Assembly (NCBI RefSeq): GCF_000949385.2
Contig: NZ_JYKO02000001.1
Span: forward strand, 4,829,840 to 4,893,839
Length of the DNA stretch: 64,000 nucleotides
Reading direction: 5' to 3'
DNA from: Pseudomonas sp. LFM046
GTDB taxonomy: Bacteria; Pseudomonadota; Gammaproteobacteria; Pseudomonadales; Pseudomonadaceae
Both the position numbers and the translations under genes were made by a program. The notes under the pieces were generated by a model. It ran no database searches. It had not been told where the DNA came from and saw only the letters and a list, made by a program, of their open reading frames with translations. Position 1 is the first letter of the stretch. Each line of letters starts with the position of its first letter. This document shows, piece after piece, positions 36,964 to 47,873 of this stretch.

Positions 36964-37015
36964 TAGGAGCGAGCTCTGCTCGCGAAGCTTTCCCGTCGCG
37001 AGCAGGGAGCGCCTA
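36964..37015. repeat. long imperfect inverted repeat
   Basis: GTAGGAGCGAGCTCTGCTCG / CGAGCAGGGAGCGCCTAC with a 10-nt centre, between MFS and hemH. This is the common Pseudomonas GTAGGAGCGAGC...GCTCCTAC element, and could also end transcription from hemH. Confidence 0.7.
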
Positions 37016-37023
37016 CCTGGGCC

Positions 37024-38052
37024 TCAAAGCGGACGCACCGCCGTCTCGCAGAGTTTCACCAGGGCCGACACCCACTGCGGATGGCTGTTCAGGCAGGGCA
37101 CCAGCACCAGCTCCTGGCCACCGGCTTCCTGGAATTGCTCGCTGCCGCGCTGGCCGATTTCTTCCAGCGTCTCGATGCAGTCCGCGACGAAGGCCGGACA
37201 CATCACCAGCAGCTTCTTCACCCCTTGCTTGCCCAGCTCGTCGAGGCGGGTCTCGGTGTAGGGCTCGATCCACTTATCCCGGCCCAGGCGCGACTGGAAG
37301 GACACCGACCACTGCGAAGGCGCCAGCCCCGCGCGCTCCGCGAACGCTTCGGCGGTGCGCAGGCACTGGCTGCGGTAGCAGACCGTCAGGACTTGATCAC
37401 TGACCTCGCGGCTGTCATCGGCGCGCAGGTCGTGCTGCGGATCGATACCCTTCACCAGCTTGCGGATGTGCCGCTCGGGCAGGCCGTGGAAGCTCAGCAG
37501 CAGATGATCGAACCCCTGCTCCAGGTAGGGCTTGGCGCTGGCCACCAGCGCGTCCAGGTAGTCCGGCTCGGCGAAGAACGGCGCCAGCACCGACACCTCA
37601 AGCTTCAGGCCCGACTCACGGATCACCCGGCGGGCTTCTTCGATGGCGGTGGTGGTGGTGCTTTCAGCGAACTGCGGATACAGCGGCGCCAGGGTCACGC
37701 GCTTCACCCCCTGCCCTGCCAGCTTGCGCAGGGCGCCTTCGATGGACGGCTCGCCGTAACGCATGGCCAGTTCCACCGGGCCGTGGGGCCAGTGCGGGCC
37801 GATGGCCTCCTGCAGCTGGCGACTGAGCACGATCAGGGGCGAGCCTTCCGGCCACCAGATGGACGAATAGGCATGGGCCGATTGCGCCGGGCGTTTGATC
37901 AGGATCAGCGAAACCAGCAGGCGCCGCAGGGGCCAGGGCAGGTCGACCACATAGGGGTCCATGAGGAACTGGTCGAGGTAGCTCCGCACATCTTCCACAC
38001 GGGTGGAGGCCGGAGAACCCAGGTTGACCAGCAGCAGCGCGTGATCAGTCAT
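37024..38052 (-). CDS. hemH: ferrochelatase
   Basis: 342 residues from the ATG at 38052; a TTG one codon earlier is not needed. [17 protein letters not shown] start, catalytic histidine in [14 protein letters not shown] near residue 188, [13 protein letters not shown] and [15 protein letters not shown] near the C-terminus. Inserts Fe2+ into protoporphyrin IX in the final step of haem synthesis. The start overlaps the stop of the upstream TIGR01777 gene (TGATG), so both come from one transcript that may be under the control of the TGTACA sites. Confidence 0.96.
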   Translation of the reverse strand: MTDHALLLVNLGSPASTRVEDVRSYLDQFLMDPYVVDLPWPLRRLLVSLILIKRPAQSAHAYSSIWWPEGSPLIVLSRQLQEAIGPHWPHGPVELAMRYGEPSIEGALRKLAGQGVKRVTLAPLYPQFAESTTTTAIEEARRVIRESGLKLEVSVLAPFFAEPDYLDALVASAKPYLEQGFDHLLLSFHGLPERHIRKLVKGIDPQHDLRADDSREVSDQVLTVCYRSQCLRTAEAFAERAGLAPSQWSVSFQSRLGRDKWIEPYTETRLDELGKQGVKKLLVMCPAFVADCIETLEEIGQRGSEQFQEAGGQELVLVPCLNSHPQWVSALVKLCETAVRPL

Positions 38053-38960
38053 CAAACATCCTTAGGCTTCAGCAGGTTGCCGAGCGCCGTGTCCAGATCA
38101 GTGAATGCAAAAGTGAATCCCGCCGCCGAGAGGCGCGCCGGTAGCGCACGCTGCCCCCCCAGCATCAGCCCCGCCAGCTCGCCCAGCACCAGACGCAGGA
38201 CGAAGGCCGGTGCCGGCATGAAGGCCGGCCGCCCCAGGGTGCGCCCGAGGCTACGGGCAAAGTCGCGGTTACGCACCGGCTGCGGCGAGCACGCATTATA
38301 GGGACCGCGAGCATCTTCTCGCCGCAAGAGAAAATCCATCAGGGCGATCTGATCCTCCAGATGGACCCAGGGCATCCACTGCCGGCCATTGCCCAGCGGC
38401 CCGCCGAGTCCCAGACGGAAAGGCGGCACCAGGCGCTTGAGGAAGCCACCGTCTCGCGCCAGCACCAATCCGGTGCGCACCAGCACCACACGGATGCCCA
38501 GTGCTTCAGCGCGTTGCGCGGTTTCCTCCCAGGCCACGCACAGCTGACTGGCAAAGTCGTCGGTCACCGGCGTGGAGGTCTCCGTCAGCTCACGCTCGCC
38601 ACCGTCGCCATACCAGCCCACGGCTGAGCCGTTGAGCAACACCCGCGGCTTTTGGTCGCGCTTCTCCAGCCACTCCAGCATCTGTTCGGTCAGCGTGATG
38701 CGGCTGCCCCAGAGTTGTGCCTTGCGCTTGTTGCTCCAGGGCCGATCGGCGATGGGTTCGCCGGCCAGATTGACCACGGCGTCCAGCGGTTCATCGCCAT
38801 AATCGGAGAACTGGCCGATGCCCCGCACCGCGCGACCACACAGGCTGGCCACGCTCTGCGGCCGGCGACTCAGCACCGTGAGCTGATGGCCGTCATCCAG
38901 CCAGCGCCCGCAGAGCGCCCGGCCGATCAGACCAGTACCGCCGGTCAGCAATATGTGCAT
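38052..38960 (-). CDS. TIGR01777 family sugar-epimerase-like protein
   Basis: 302 residues. Rossmann motif [11 protein letters not shown] at the N-terminus, then [28 protein letters not shown] and [15 protein letters not shown], all typical of TIGR01777 proteins (YfcH/SulA-like). The C-terminal part [18 protein letters not shown] is the DUF1731 tail. Enzymatic activity is not known. First in an operon with hemH, and divergent from an FAD oxidoreductase across a region with two TGTACA sites. Corresponds to the PA4656 slot. Confidence 0.92.
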   Translation of the reverse strand: MHILLTGGTGLIGRALCGRWLDDGHQLTVLSRRPQSVASLCGRAVRGIGQFSDYGDEPLDAVVNLAGEPIADRPWSNKRKAQLWGSRITLTEQMLEWLEKRDQKPRVLLNGSAVGWYGDGGERELTETSTPVTDDFASQLCVAWEETAQRAEALGIRVVLVRTGLVLARDGGFLKRLVPPFRLGLGGPLGNGRQWMPWVHLEDQIALMDFLLRREDARGPYNACSPQPVRNRDFARSLGRTLGRPAFMPAPAFVLRLVLGELAGLMLGGQRALPARLSAAGFTFAFTDLDTALGNLLKPKDV

Positions 38961-39086
38961 GGCATCCTCCTCGCATGGCGCTAAGGCCGAATATCGCCCT
39001 AGTCTGGTTTATGGCGTTGCGACGTGCCCCGGTTCGGGCCACGCACCGTCAGAAATACAGAAGTCCGCGATTGGAACCGATCAACC

Positions 39087-39110
39087 TGTACAGCGCTTGA
39101 ATATTGTACA
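39087..39110. promoter_or_regulatory. paired TGTACA operator (18-bp spacing), candidate LitR-type site
   Basis: TGTACA at 39087-39092 and at 39105-39110, exactly 18 bp start to start, in the divergent region between the TIGR01777-hemH operon and the FAD oxidoreductase. It has the same spacing as the two pairs upstream of the DUF523-regulator-photolyase operon. MerR-type CarH/LitR regulators bind TGTACA-like sequences, and a member is encoded 2 kb away. Confidence 0.6.
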
Positions 39111-39154
39111 GGTCTTGTCTAAAGCGTAGCCTGTAGCCATAGGTAACGAGGTAG

Positions 39155-40141
<987 letters not shown>

Positions 40142-40233
40142 CACGCGCAGCAGCTGGACCCGCGCCAGCTGCTGCTTTGTGAAATGGACAGCCGCGCGGC
40201 CGTCCAGACACGCGCTCCCTCCCACCCAAAACT

Positions 40234-40273
40234 TATACAAGGCATTTGACTTGTACAAGTTCATATCTATGAT
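40234..40273 (+). promoter_or_regulatory. promoter and overlapping operator pair of the DUF523-regulator-photolyase operon
   Basis: Operator pair TATACA (40234-40239) and TGTACA (40252-40257), 18 bp apart. They sandwich a -35 box TTGACT (40246-40251); a 16-bp spacer leads to -10 TATGAT (40268-40273). Repressor binding would mask the -35 region. AT-rich relative to the surroundings. Confidence 0.65.
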
Positions 40274-40284
40274 TTCTTAAAAGC

Positions 40285-40308
40285 TGTACACAAACCACGA
40301 CCTGTACA
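40285..40308. promoter_or_regulatory. second paired TGTACA operator in the same leader
   Basis: TGTACA at 40285-40290 and 40303-40308, again exactly 18 bp apart, between the -10 box and the DUF523 gene start at 40330. A second bound dimer or tetramer here could block elongation or cooperate with the upstream pair. Confidence 0.55.
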
Positions 40309-40329
40309 GCTCATGTCCAGGTAGCCTTC

Positions 40330-41298
40330 ATGTCCCTGCCCTTTGACTTGCCGCAGCGCCCCAGACTTGGGATCAGCGCCTGCCTGCTTGGCGAGCCCGT
40401 GCGTTACAACGGCGGGCACAAGGAATCGAGCCTGTGCAGCCTCACCCTGGCGCAACACGTCGACTTCGTTCCCCTGTGCCCGGAAGTGGCCATCGGACTC
40501 GGCACGCCCCGCGAACCGATACGCCTGGTAGGTGATCCCTCTGCCCCCCGCGCGGTGGGGAGCACCAGGCGCCAACTCGACGCCACCGAAGCCCTGGCCG
40601 CGTACGGCAGGACCATGGCCAACGAACTCTCCGATATCAGCGGCTACATCTTCATGCAGAAGTCGCCGTCCTGCGGACTGGAGCGGGTCACGGTTTACCA
40701 GACCGACGGCCAGCACGCGGCCCGAAGCGGTCGCGGCATTTTCGCCAGAGCCTTCTGCGCCCTGCGTCCGGATCTACCAGTGGAAGAGGCCGGCCGCCTC
40801 GATGACCCGGTGCTGCGGGAGAACTTCCTCACCCGCGTCTACGCCTTCGCCCAGTGGCAAGCGCTGTGCCGCCAGGGCCTCAGCCACAATGCGATCATCG
40901 CTTTCCACTCGCGCTACAAGTACCAACTGATGGCGAACGACCCGGTGCAATACAAAGCGCTGGGCCGCCTGGTCGGCACTGCCGGCGAGCACCCGGCAGA
41001 GGAACTGGGCCCGCGCTATTTCTCGGCGCTGATGGCCGCCCTGACGAAGCGCGCCACCCGCCGCACCCACAGCAATGTGCTGCAGCACCTGTGCGGCTAC
41101 CTCAAGAAGCACCTCAACCGCGCGGAGAAGGCCGAACTCCAGCGCCTGATCGAGCAGTACCGCAGCGGTATCGTCCCGCTGGTGGTGCCCATCACCCTCC
41201 TCAAGCACCACTTCAACGGCCATCCGGATCGCTACATCGCCCAGCAGGCGTATCTGCAGCCGCATCCGGAAGCACTCGGCCTGCGCAACGCCCTCTAG
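40330..41298 (+). CDS. DUF523 and DUF1722 domain protein (YbgA-like)
   Basis: 322 residues. N-terminal DUF523 (about 10-150): LGISACLLGEPVRYNGGHK and VPLCPEVAIGLGTPREPIRL, with MQKSPSCGLERV holding conserved cysteines. C-terminal DUF1722 (about 185-300): FHSRYKYQLMANDPVQYKALGRLVG. These fused proteins are frequently coded beside photolyases and MerR light regulators; the function is unknown, with a possible role in DNA repair or redox. First in an operon with the regulator (2-bp gap) and phr. Confidence 0.92.
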   Translation: MSLPFDLPQRPRLGISACLLGEPVRYNGGHKESSLCSLTLAQHVDFVPLCPEVAIGLGTPREPIRLVGDPSAPRAVGSTRRQLDATEALAAYGRTMANELSDISGYIFMQKSPSCGLERVTVYQTDGQHAARSGRGIFARAFCALRPDLPVEEAGRLDDPVLRENFLTRVYAFAQWQALCRQGLSHNAIIAFHSRYKYQLMANDPVQYKALGRLVGTAGEHPAEELGPRYFSALMAALTKRATRRTHSNVLQHLCGYLKKHLNRAEKAELQRLIEQYRSGIVPLVVPITLLKHHFNGHPDRYIAQQAYLQPHPEALGLRNAL

Positions 41299-41300
41299 CC

Positions 41301-42221
41301 ATGGATAGCACGACCGAAGGCCCACGGGAAAACGACTACCAGGCCGCCCTGGCGAGAGGCCTGCTGCCCATTCGCGAAGTGGCGCGCCAGACCGGCGTCA
41401 ACCCGGTGACCCTGCGCGCCTGGGAGCGGCGCTACGGCTTGGTCGCCCCCCTGCGGACCAGCAAGGGGCACCGGCTCTACACGGCGGACGAGGTGGCACG
41501 CATCCGCCTCATCCTCACCTGGCTGGACCGGGGCGTGGCCGTGGGCCAGGTCAAGGGCCTGCTGACGGTCCCGTCGGCACCGTCTCCCATCGGCGCATCC
41601 CCCTGGGCAGAGCAGCACCGGTATCTGCTGGATGCCATCGGAAAACTTGCCGAACGCCAGTTGGATGAAGGCTTCAACACCGCCATGGCGCTCTACCCTC
41701 CCCTGACCGTCTACCGCCAGTTGCTGCATCCGCTGCTGGAAGACCTGGAGCAGCGCTGGCGCGTGCGATTCGGCGCGCAGGTGGAACGTGTGTTTTTCCT
41801 CTCCTGGCTGCGCACCAAGCTGGGGGCGCGCATCTACCACAACAATCGCCAGTGCAGTGGGGCGCCGATCCTCCTGGTGAACGCCTCCGAACGCACCATG
41901 GAGCCCGGCCTCTGGATCACCGCCTGGCTCGCCAGCAGCGCCGAGTGCAATGTGGAAGTACTCGACGGCCCGCTCCCGGCCGCGGAACTGGCACTGGCCG
42001 TCGCACATATCCAGCCCCGCGCCCTGCTGCTGTATTCCAGCCAGCCCATCATCTCCGGCCAGTTATCCCGGCTGCTCAACGGCCACCCTTGCCCCTGCCT
42101 CCTGGCGGGCCCCGTCGCCGCCATCCACCCGGATGAACTCAAACCCGGCGCCATCCTGGCCGCAGGCCCGTTGGACGCCCTGCAAGCCCTTGCCCACCTG
42201 GGCCTGATGCACAACCGATAA
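41301..42221 (+). CDS. MerR family regulator, class II LitR-like (no obvious B12 motif)
   Basis: 306 residues. N-terminal MerR helix-turn-helix: LPIREVARQTGVNPVTLRAW then ERRYGLVAPLRTSKGHRLYT. The C-terminal region (about 100-300) corresponds to the helical bundle plus Rossmann-like B12 domain of CarH/LitR, but I see no D/E-x-H-x-x-G cobalamin-binding motif; ERTMEPGLW stands near where it would be. Known B12-less class II LitR proteins of Pseudomonas work with LOV photoreceptors to control photolyase genes, and this is a close structural match. It probably binds the TGTACA pairs and autoregulates this operon. phr begins 11 bp downstream. Confidence 0.88.
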   Translation: MDSTTEGPRENDYQAALARGLLPIREVARQTGVNPVTLRAWERRYGLVAPLRTSKGHRLYTADEVARIRLILTWLDRGVAVGQVKGLLTVPSAPSPIGASPWAEQHRYLLDAIGKLAERQLDEGFNTAMALYPPLTVYRQLLHPLLEDLEQRWRVRFGAQVERVFFLSWLRTKLGARIYHNNRQCSGAPILLVNASERTMEPGLWITAWLASSAECNVEVLDGPLPAAELALAVAHIQPRALLLYSSQPIISGQLSRLLNGHPCPCLLAGPVAAIHPDELKPGAILAAGPLDALQALAHLGLMHNR

Positions 42222-42232
42222 AGGAACGTCCC

Positions 42233-43657
42233 ATGCGACAGCTCATGTGGTTCCGCACCGATCTGCGGGTGCAGGACAACACCGCTCTGAACGCTGCCCT
42301 TTCCGCGGGCCCCACCCTTGCCCTGTTCATCATCAGCCCCGGCCAGTGGCAAGCCCACGACGACGCCCCGGCCAAGGTGGACTTCTGGCTGCGCAACCTG
42401 GCCGAACTGTCCAGCGCCCTTCGCCGGCTGAACGTGCCGTTGCTGATCCGCCGCATCGGGACCTGGGCCGAAGCGCCGCGCCTGATCCTGGACCTCTGCC
42501 ATGAGTTTGCGATCGGCTCGGTGCAGGTGAACGAGGAATACGGGGTCAACGAGGGCGAACGTGACCGCAAGGTGAGCGAGCAACTGACTGCCGCTGGCAT
42601 CGGCCTGCGCAGCCACCTCGACCAACTGTTCTTCCGGCCCGGTAGCCTGCTGACCCGTACAGGTGGCTACTTCCAGGTCTACAGCCAGTTCCGCAAACAG
42701 GCCTATCAACGCCTGCACAGCGCACTCCCCACCTGCCTGCCCGCTCCTCGGGCACAACCCGACCCGGGCATTCCCAGCGACATTCCACCCACCACGGTGG
42801 AAGGATTCCCCACCCCGCCGGAAAGCCTGCGCCAGCTCTGGCCGGCGGGCGAGGACGTGGCCCGCGAGCGTCTGGAAGCCTTTGCAGTGGAAGAACTCTG
42901 GTGCTATGCGGAACGCCGCAACTTCCCCGCACAGCTCGGCACCAGCCAGCTCTCGCCCTATCTCGCCGCCGGGTTGCTCTCGCCTCGCCAATGCCTGCAC
43001 GCAGCCTTGCGGAACAATCAGGGCGAGTTCGACAGCGGCAATCCCGGCGCCATCAGCTGGATCAACGAGCTGCTCTGGCGGGAGTTCTACAAGCACATTC
43101 TGGCGGGCTTCCCACGGGTATCCCGACACCGTCCCTTCCGCTGGGAGACCGAGGCGCTCCACTGGCGCCACGCTCCGGATGAGCTGACAGCCTGGCAGCA
43201 GGGCCGCACCGGCATTCCCATCGTCGACGCGGCCATGCGCCAATTGCTGGCCACGGGCTGGATGCACAATCGCCTGCGCATGGTGGTGGCCATGTTCCTG
43301 ACCAAGAACCTGTTGATCGACTGGCGTGAAGGAGAGCGCTGGTTCATGCGCCACCTGATCGATGGAGACCTGGCGGCCAACAACGGCGGCTGGCAGTGGA
43401 GCGCCTCGACCGGCACGGACGCCGCGCCCTATTTCCGCATCTTCAACCCCATCAGCCAGTCCCAGCGATTCGACCCGGACGGCCGATTCCTGCGTCACTG
43501 GCTGCCCGAACTGGCACACCTGGATGCGCGGGATATCCACAACCCCGCCGGCCTCGGCGGCCTGTTCGGCATCGACGACTATCCATTGCCACTGGTGGAC
43601 CTGGGCGCCAGCCGGGAGCGGGCCCTGTCCGCATTCCGAAATCTCGCCCAGGGCTAA
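42233..43657 (+). CDS. phr: deoxyribodipyrimidine photo-lyase
   Basis: 474 residues, class I CPD photolyase. N-terminal antenna domain (RQLMWFRTDLRVQDN), C-terminal FAD domain with TGIPIVDAAMRQLLATGWMHNRLRM and the FAD/DNA-binding LAANNGGWQWSASTGTDAAPYFRIFNP read in parts. It uses blue or near-UV light to split pyrimidine dimers. ATG after AAGGAACG. Last gene in the DUF523-regulator-phr operon, so likely light-inducible through the TGTACA sites. Confidence 0.96.
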   Translation: MRQLMWFRTDLRVQDNTALNAALSAGPTLALFIISPGQWQAHDDAPAKVDFWLRNLAELSSALRRLNVPLLIRRIGTWAEAPRLILDLCHEFAIGSVQVNEEYGVNEGERDRKVSEQLTAAGIGLRSHLDQLFFRPGSLLTRTGGYFQVYSQFRKQAYQRLHSALPTCLPAPRAQPDPGIPSDIPPTTVEGFPTPPESLRQLWPAGEDVARERLEAFAVEELWCYAERRNFPAQLGTSQLSPYLAAGLLSPRQCLHAALRNNQGEFDSGNPGAISWINELLWREFYKHILAGFPRVSRHRPFRWETEALHWRHAPDELTAWQQGRTGIPIVDAAMRQLLATGWMHNRLRMVVAMFLTKNLLIDWREGERWFMRHLIDGDLAANNGGWQWSASTGTDAAPYFRIFNPISQSQRFDPDGRFLRHWLPELAHLDARDIHNPAGLGGLFGIDDYPLPLVDLGASRERALSAFRNLAQG

Positions 43658-43701
43658 ACGGCCGGCAATAAGAAAGGTTCGTCGCGAACTTTCGGGGAAT
43701 T

Positions 43702-43733
43702 CGTAGGATGGGTAGAGCGGAGCGAAACCCATG
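43702..43733. repeat. GATGGG...CCCAT intergenic repeat
   Basis: GTAGGATGGGTAGAGCGGAG then CGAAACCCATGC. Nearly identical, in reverse orientation, to 35429-35460. Between convergent phr and pagL. Confidence 0.75.
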
Positions 43734-43755
43734 CTGTTGAGCCGTCAACCAGCAC

Positions 43756-43783
43756 GCAAAAAAAACCGGGCACGTGGCCCGGT
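43756..43783 (-). terminator. rho-independent terminator after pagL
   Basis: Stem CCGGGC / GCCCGG with a short ACGTG centre. On the minus strand it is followed by a run of T (the A8 tract on the + strand). Confidence 0.88.
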
Positions 43784-43803
43784 TCTTTCGTTGCAGCTTC
43801 GCC

Positions 43804-44319
43804 TCAGAAAGACAGGCGATAGTGCAGGGTGTATGCCTCGACCCCGTCATTGGGCTGCTCGAGGCCGGCGTTGGAATAGTGGGTAGCGCGCAGGCCCAGT
43901 TCCTGGCCGCTGAAGCGCAGCCCCACGCCCAGACGGTCTTCGAACTGGAAGGACGAACCCAGGTCGTTGTCCTCCAGTTCGGTGTTCTCGAAGAAGGCCA
44001 CGCCGATACCGGCCTCGACATAGGGCTTCACGGTTTCGCCGGAGAACTCGTAGATGAACACGGGGGAGAAGGAAAGGCTGTGGTTGCTGGACGCCTCGTC
44101 ACCCTCCCAGTAGGTATAGGCGCCGTCCCAGTAACCGGTCAGACGGCCAACGTCGCTCTGGAACCAGCTGCTGGAGAAATCGAACTGAGCGCCCAGGCGA
44201 TACACCATGGTGGACTCGCCCGTCTGACCGATATCGAGCGAAACGCCCGCAGCTTGAGCGGAAATGACCTGGCCCACGGAAAATGCTGCGGCTGCGGCCC
44301 AGCAAAGGAACTTCTTCAT
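43804..44319 (-). CDS. pagL: lipid A 3-O-deacylase
   Basis: 171 residues. Signal peptide MKKFLCWAAAAAFSVGQVIS then AQA-AGVSL. An eight-strand outer-membrane barrel ends with a C-terminal Phe. Catalytic triad spaced as in known PagL: His147, Ser149 and Glu161 (HYSNAGLEQPNDGVE). Removes the 3-O-linked acyl chain from lipid A in the outer membrane, lowering inflammatory potential. Minus-strand promoter with TATAAT (44373-44378 complement) and an AT-rich leader. Matches the PA4661 slot. Confidence 0.93.
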   Translation of the reverse strand: MKKFLCWAAAAAFSVGQVISAQAAGVSLDIGQTGESTMVYRLGAQFDFSSSWFQSDVGRLTGYWDGAYTYWEGDEASSNHSLSFSPVFIYEFSGETVKPYVEAGIGVAFFENTELEDNDLGSSFQFEDRLGVGLRFSGQELGLRATHYSNAGLEQPNDGVEAYTLHYRLSF

Positions 44320-44406
44320 AAAAACAGTCCTTATTCTGACGTGCTGACAGATTTTTTTAATACCTGACCGCGATTATAGATAGCTTTTTAGTCCGAGCAG
44401 GAAGTT

Positions 44407-44428
44407 GCCTGAGAGATTTCCCTCAGGC
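44407..44428 (-). terminator. weak hairpin at the murI 3' end
   Basis: GCCTGAG / CTCAGGC with an 8-nt loop, overlapping the murI stop codon. There is no clear U-run on the minus strand. Confidence 0.35.
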
Positions 44429-45217
44429 CGGCAATTTATCGACCTGGGCAGGTTCGCCCCAGAGGACAGGCAGGACTTCCTGCATCGCCGCCGGGTTCCC
44501 GCTGGACCAGAAACGGCAGGGCTCGGCACTCCCTTCGGCGAGCAGGCCATGGGAATCCAGCAGGCGTTGCACCTGACGGGCCACAGCGGCGCCGGTGTCG
44601 ATCAGGCTGACCGAGTCCGGCACCATCTGGTGCAGCAGTGGGCGCAGGAAGGGGTAATGGGTGCAGCCGAGGATCAGGGTGTCGCACCCCTCGGCCAACA
44701 GCGGATCGACGTAGCCAGCCAGCAGTTCGCGGGTGTCCGGCCCCATCAGGTCGCCGGCTTCGATGCGCTCCACCAGACCCGGGCAGGGCTGGGTGACCAC
44801 CCTCACATCGGCGGCAAAGCGGTCCAGCAGCGCGGCGAATTTGGCACTCTTCAGGGTTCCCGTGGTCGCCAGGACTCCCACCACGCCACTGCGGGTGGCG
44901 GCGGCGGCCGGCTTTACGGCCGGTTCCATGCCGACGATGGGGAGTTGTGGATAACGTTCGCGCAGGTCAGCGACAGCAGCCACGGTGGCGGTGTTGCAGG
45001 CCAGCACCAGAGCCTTGGCACCCTGGTCGAGGAGGAATTCGGCGATGTGGTGGCTGCGCTCACGGATGAAGTCGGCGCTCTTTTCGCCGTAAGGCACGTG
45101 GCCGCTGTCAGCGACGTAGAGAAGCGACTCACTGGGCAGCAGCCCGCGAATCTCCCGCAGCACCGAAAGGCCGCCAACCCCCGAGTCGAAGACCCCGACC
45201 GTAGCCGACTCAGGCAT
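44423..45217 (-). CDS. murI: glutamate racemase
   Basis: 264 residues from ATG 45217; upstream in-frame codons lie inside moe[18 protein letters not shown] start. The two catalytic cysteines are in LACNTATV (near 72) and LGCTHYPFL (near 183). Supplies D-glutamate for peptidoglycan. Overlaps the end of moeB by 8 nt, placing it at the end of the hemA-prfA-prmC-moeB-murI string. Matches PA4662. Confidence 0.95.
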   Translation of the reverse strand: MPESATVGVFDSGVGGLSVLREIRGLLPSESLLYVADSGHVPYGEKSADFIRERSHHIAEFLLDQGAKALVLACNTATVAAVADLRERYPQLPIVGMEPAVKPAAAATRSGVVGVLATTGTLKSAKFAALLDRFAADVRVVTQPCPGLVERIEAGDLMGPDTRELLAGYVDPLLAEGCDTLILGCTHYPFLRPLLHQMVPDSVSLIDTGAAVARQVQRLLDSHGLLAEGSAEPCRFWSSGNPAAMQEVLPVLWGEPAQVDKLPA

Positions 45218-45971
45218 GCCTTGCCCCACAGACTTCGCAGGCCGGGTCGCGCTTGACGCGCAGTTCACGGAAGCGGCTGCCCAAGGCATCGACCAGCAGC
45301 AGGCGGCCCACCATGGGCTCACCGAAACCGGCCAGCAGCTTGAGGGCCTCCAGGGCCTGCAGGCTGCCCACCAAGCCCACGAGCGGGCCCACCACGCCGG
45401 CTTCGCTGCAGGTCAGTTCGGCTTCGCTGCCGTGGCCATAGAGGCAGTGGTAGCACGGGCTGTCGTCGCGGCGCGGATCGAAGACCGAAAGCTGGCCTTC
45501 GAGGCGGATGGCGGCGCCGGATACCAGCGGCTTGCCGGCAGCCACGCAGGCGGCATTGACCGCCTCGCGGGTGCTGAAGTTGTCGGTGCAGTCCAGCACC
45601 AGGTCCACCGCTGCCACGGCGGCGGCCAGGGAGTCCTCGTCCAGCGCGCGGGAATGGGGTACCAGGCGCACTTCAGGATTCAGCGCCGCGAGGCGGGCCA
45701 TGGCCGAGTCGACCTTGCTCCGGCCCACGCTCTGGCTGTCATGCACGATCTGCCGCTGCAGGTTGGTCAGGTCGACCTGGTCGAAGTCCGCCAGGTGCAG
45801 CTCGCCGACACCGGCGGCGGCCAGATAGAGGGAAACAGGCGAGCCCAGGCCGCCGAGCCCCACGATCAGGGCGCGGGCCTGCTTCAGGCGCAGCTGACCG
45901 TCCACATCGATCTGCGGCAGGAGGATCTGCCGGCTGTAGCGGAGGAGTTCCTGGTCGCTCAGCATGGCCAT
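45210..45971 (-). CDS. moeB: molybdopterin-synthase adenylyltransferase
   Basis: 253 residues. E1-like ATP-binding motif [21 protein letters not shown] near residues 36-56, then [13 protein letters not shown] and DCTDNFSTR. Zinc-binding cysteines lie in CYHC and CEVC. Adenylates the C-terminus of the MoaD sulfur carrier for molybdenum cofactor synthesis; ThiF-type use is possible. The start overlaps prmC; an ATG two codons later ([13 protein letters not shown]) may be the real start. Confidence 0.92.
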   Translation of the reverse strand: MAMLSDQELLRYSRQILLPQIDVDGQLRLKQARALIVGLGGLGSPVSLYLAAAGVGELHLADFDQVDLTNLQRQIVHDSQSVGRSKVDSAMARLAALNPEVRLVPHSRALDEDSLAAAVAAVDLVLDCTDNFSTREAVNAACVAAGKPLVSGAAIRLEGQLSVFDPRRDDSPCYHCLYGHGSEAELTCSEAGVVGPLVGLVGSLQALEALKLLAGFGEPMVGRLLLVDALGSRFRELRVKRDPACEVCGARHA

Positions 45972-46789
45972 TGTCCAAGGGAGATACGTTCATGGCCGCC
46001 CAGGTCGCGGCGGCTTTCCACCTGGGAGAATCCCTGGTGGGCCAGCAGATCGCGGACTGCCACGGCCTGGTCGTAACCGTGTTCCAGCAGCAGCCAGCCG
46101 CCAGGCAGCAGGTGACGGGGCGCGTCCTTGATGATCTGGCGAATGTCGTCCAGGCCATCAGCGCCGGCCACCAGGGCGCTGGCGGGCTCAAAGCGCACAT
46201 CGCCCTCGGCCAGGTGCGGGTCCTTGGCAGCGATGTAGGGCGGATTACTGACGATCAGGGCGAAACGCTGGTCGCCCAGGGCAGAGAACCAGTGGCTCTC
46301 GATGAAGCAGGCGTTGTTCAGTTTCAGCCGCGCACGGTTGCGCTCGGCCAACTGCACGGCGGCGGAAACGCGGTCCACGCCCGTGACCTTCCAGCCCAGG
46401 CGCTCACAGGCCAGGGCCAGTGCGATGGCGCCAGTGCCGGTGCCCAGGTCGAGCACGTCGGCAGGGTTCGCCGGCAGCAGGGCCAGTGCGGTTTCCACCA
46501 GCAGTTCGGTATCCGGGCGCGGGATCAGGGTATCCGGCGCCACTTCCAGGTCCAGGCTCCAGAAGCCCTGGTGCCCGAGGATGTAGGCCACCGGCTCACC
46601 GCCGCGGCGGCGCTCCAGGTAGATGGCGTAACGCTCGGCCACTTCGCTGGAAACCACCCGCTCCGGCCAGGTGTGGAGGAAGCTGCGCGGCTTGCCGAGG
46701 GCGGCGGCCAGCAGCAGTTCGGCATCCAGGCGCGGGGTGGGCGAGTCCGGCAGGCGGGCTTCGCCGAGAAGGCTGGCAATGATGGTCAC
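45959..46789 (-). CDS. prmC: peptide chain release factor N(5)-glutamine methyltransferase
   Basis: 276 residues from a GTG one base after the prfA stop. SAM motif VLDLGTGTGAIALALA near residue 115 and catalytic VSNPPYIA near 185 (N-P-P-Y). It methylates the GGQ glutamine of RF1 and RF2; encoded right behind its substrate prfA. Its end overlaps moeB by about 13 nt. Confidence 0.96.
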   Translation of the reverse strand: MTIIASLLGEARLPDSPTPRLDAELLLAAALGKPRSFLHTWPERVVSSEVAERYAIYLERRRGGEPVAYILGHQGFWSLDLEVAPDTLIPRPDTELLVETALALLPANPADVLDLGTGTGAIALALACERLGWKVTGVDRVSAAVQLAERNRARLKLNNACFIESHWFSALGDQRFALIVSNPPYIAAKDPHLAEGDVRFEPASALVAGADGLDDIRQIIKDAPRHLLPGGWLLLEHGYDQAVAVRDLLAHQGFSQVESRRDLGGHERISLGQWPC

Positions 46790-46790
46790 G

Positions 46791-47873
46791 TCAGTCTCCC
46801 AGCGCCGCCAGCTGATCAGCCTGGTATTCGGCGAGCAGCGGCTCGATCACCGCTTCCACGCTGCCGGCCATGACATCGTCCAGTGCGTAGAGGGTGAGGT
46901 TGATGCGGTGATCGGTGACCCGGCCCTGGGGATAGTTGTAGGTGCGGATACGCTCGGAGCGGTCGCCGGACCCCACCAGCAGGCGGCGGGTATCGGACAT
47001 TTCCTTGTGGGCGGCCGCTTCCTGCTGGTCGTTCAGCTTGGCCGCCAGCCAGGCCATGGCCTTGGCGCGGTTCTTGTGCTGGGAACGTTCTTCCTGGCAC
47101 TCGACGACGATGCCCGACGGGATGTGGGTGATACGCACCGCCGAGTCGGTCTTGTTCACGTGCTGACCACCGGCACCGGAGGCGCGGTAGGTGTCCACGC
47201 GCAGGTCGGCTGTGTTGATTTCGATGGCGGCCTGCTCGTCCGGCTCAGGCAACACGGCAACGGTGCAGGCGGACGTGTGAATGCGGCCTTGGGATTCGGT
47301 TTCCGGTACCCGCTGCACGCGGTGCGCGCCGGACTCGAACTTGAGCTTGGCGTATACGTTGTCGCCTTCGACCCGGGCGATCACCTCCTTGTAGCCGCCG
47401 TGCTCACCCTCGCTCTCGGAGAGGATTTCAACGCGCCAGCCCTGGCGCTCGGCGTAGCGGGAATACATGCGGAACAGGTCGCCGGAGAAGATCGCCGCCT
47501 CGTCACCGCCGGTGCCGGCGCGGATTTCGAGGAAGACGTTACGGCCGTCGTTGGGGTCCTTGGGCAGCAGCATGCGCTGCAGGCGGTCTTCCAGCTCCAC
47601 CAGTTGCTCGCGGGCCTGGGCCACTTCTTCTTCGGCCATCTCGCGCAGGTCCGGGTCGCTGTCCTTGAGCAGCGCCTGGGCGCCTTCGAGGTCGTCCTGA
47701 ACCTTGCGGAATTCGCGGAAAGCCAGGATTACCGGCTCGACTTCGGCGAACTCCTTGGAATAGGCGCGGAACTTGCCTTGGTCACTGATGACTTCGGCAT
47801 CGCCAAGCAGGGCGGTGAGCTCCTCGTAGCGGTTCTGAAGGAGGTCGAGCTTGTTCAGCAGGGAAGCTTTCAT
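46791..47873 (-). CDS. prfA: peptide chain release factor 1
   Basis: 360 residues. Catalytic GGQ in [18 protein letters not shown] near residue 235, preceded by [12 protein letters not shown]. Recognises UAA and UAG and releases the peptide. The ATG start overlaps the hemA stop (ATGA). GGAAGCTTTC-type ribosome binding site lies in the hemA end. Confidence 0.97.
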   Translation of the reverse strand: MKASLLNKLDLLQNRYEELTALLGDAEVISDQGKFRAYSKEFAEVEPVILAFREFRKVQDDLEGAQALLKDSDPDLREMAEEEVAQAREQLVELEDRLQRMLLPKDPNDGRNVFLEIRAGTGGDEAAIFSGDLFRMYSRYAERQGWRVEILSESEGEHGGYKEVIARVEGDNVYAKLKFESGAHRVQRVPETESQGRIHTSACTVAVLPEPDEQAAIEINTADLRVDTYRASGAGGQHVNKTDSAVRITHIPSGIVVECQEERSQHKNRAKAMAWLAAKLNDQQEAAAHKEMSDTRRLLVGSGDRSERIRTYNYPQGRVTDHRINLTLYALDDVMAGSVEAVIEPLLAEYQADQLAALGD

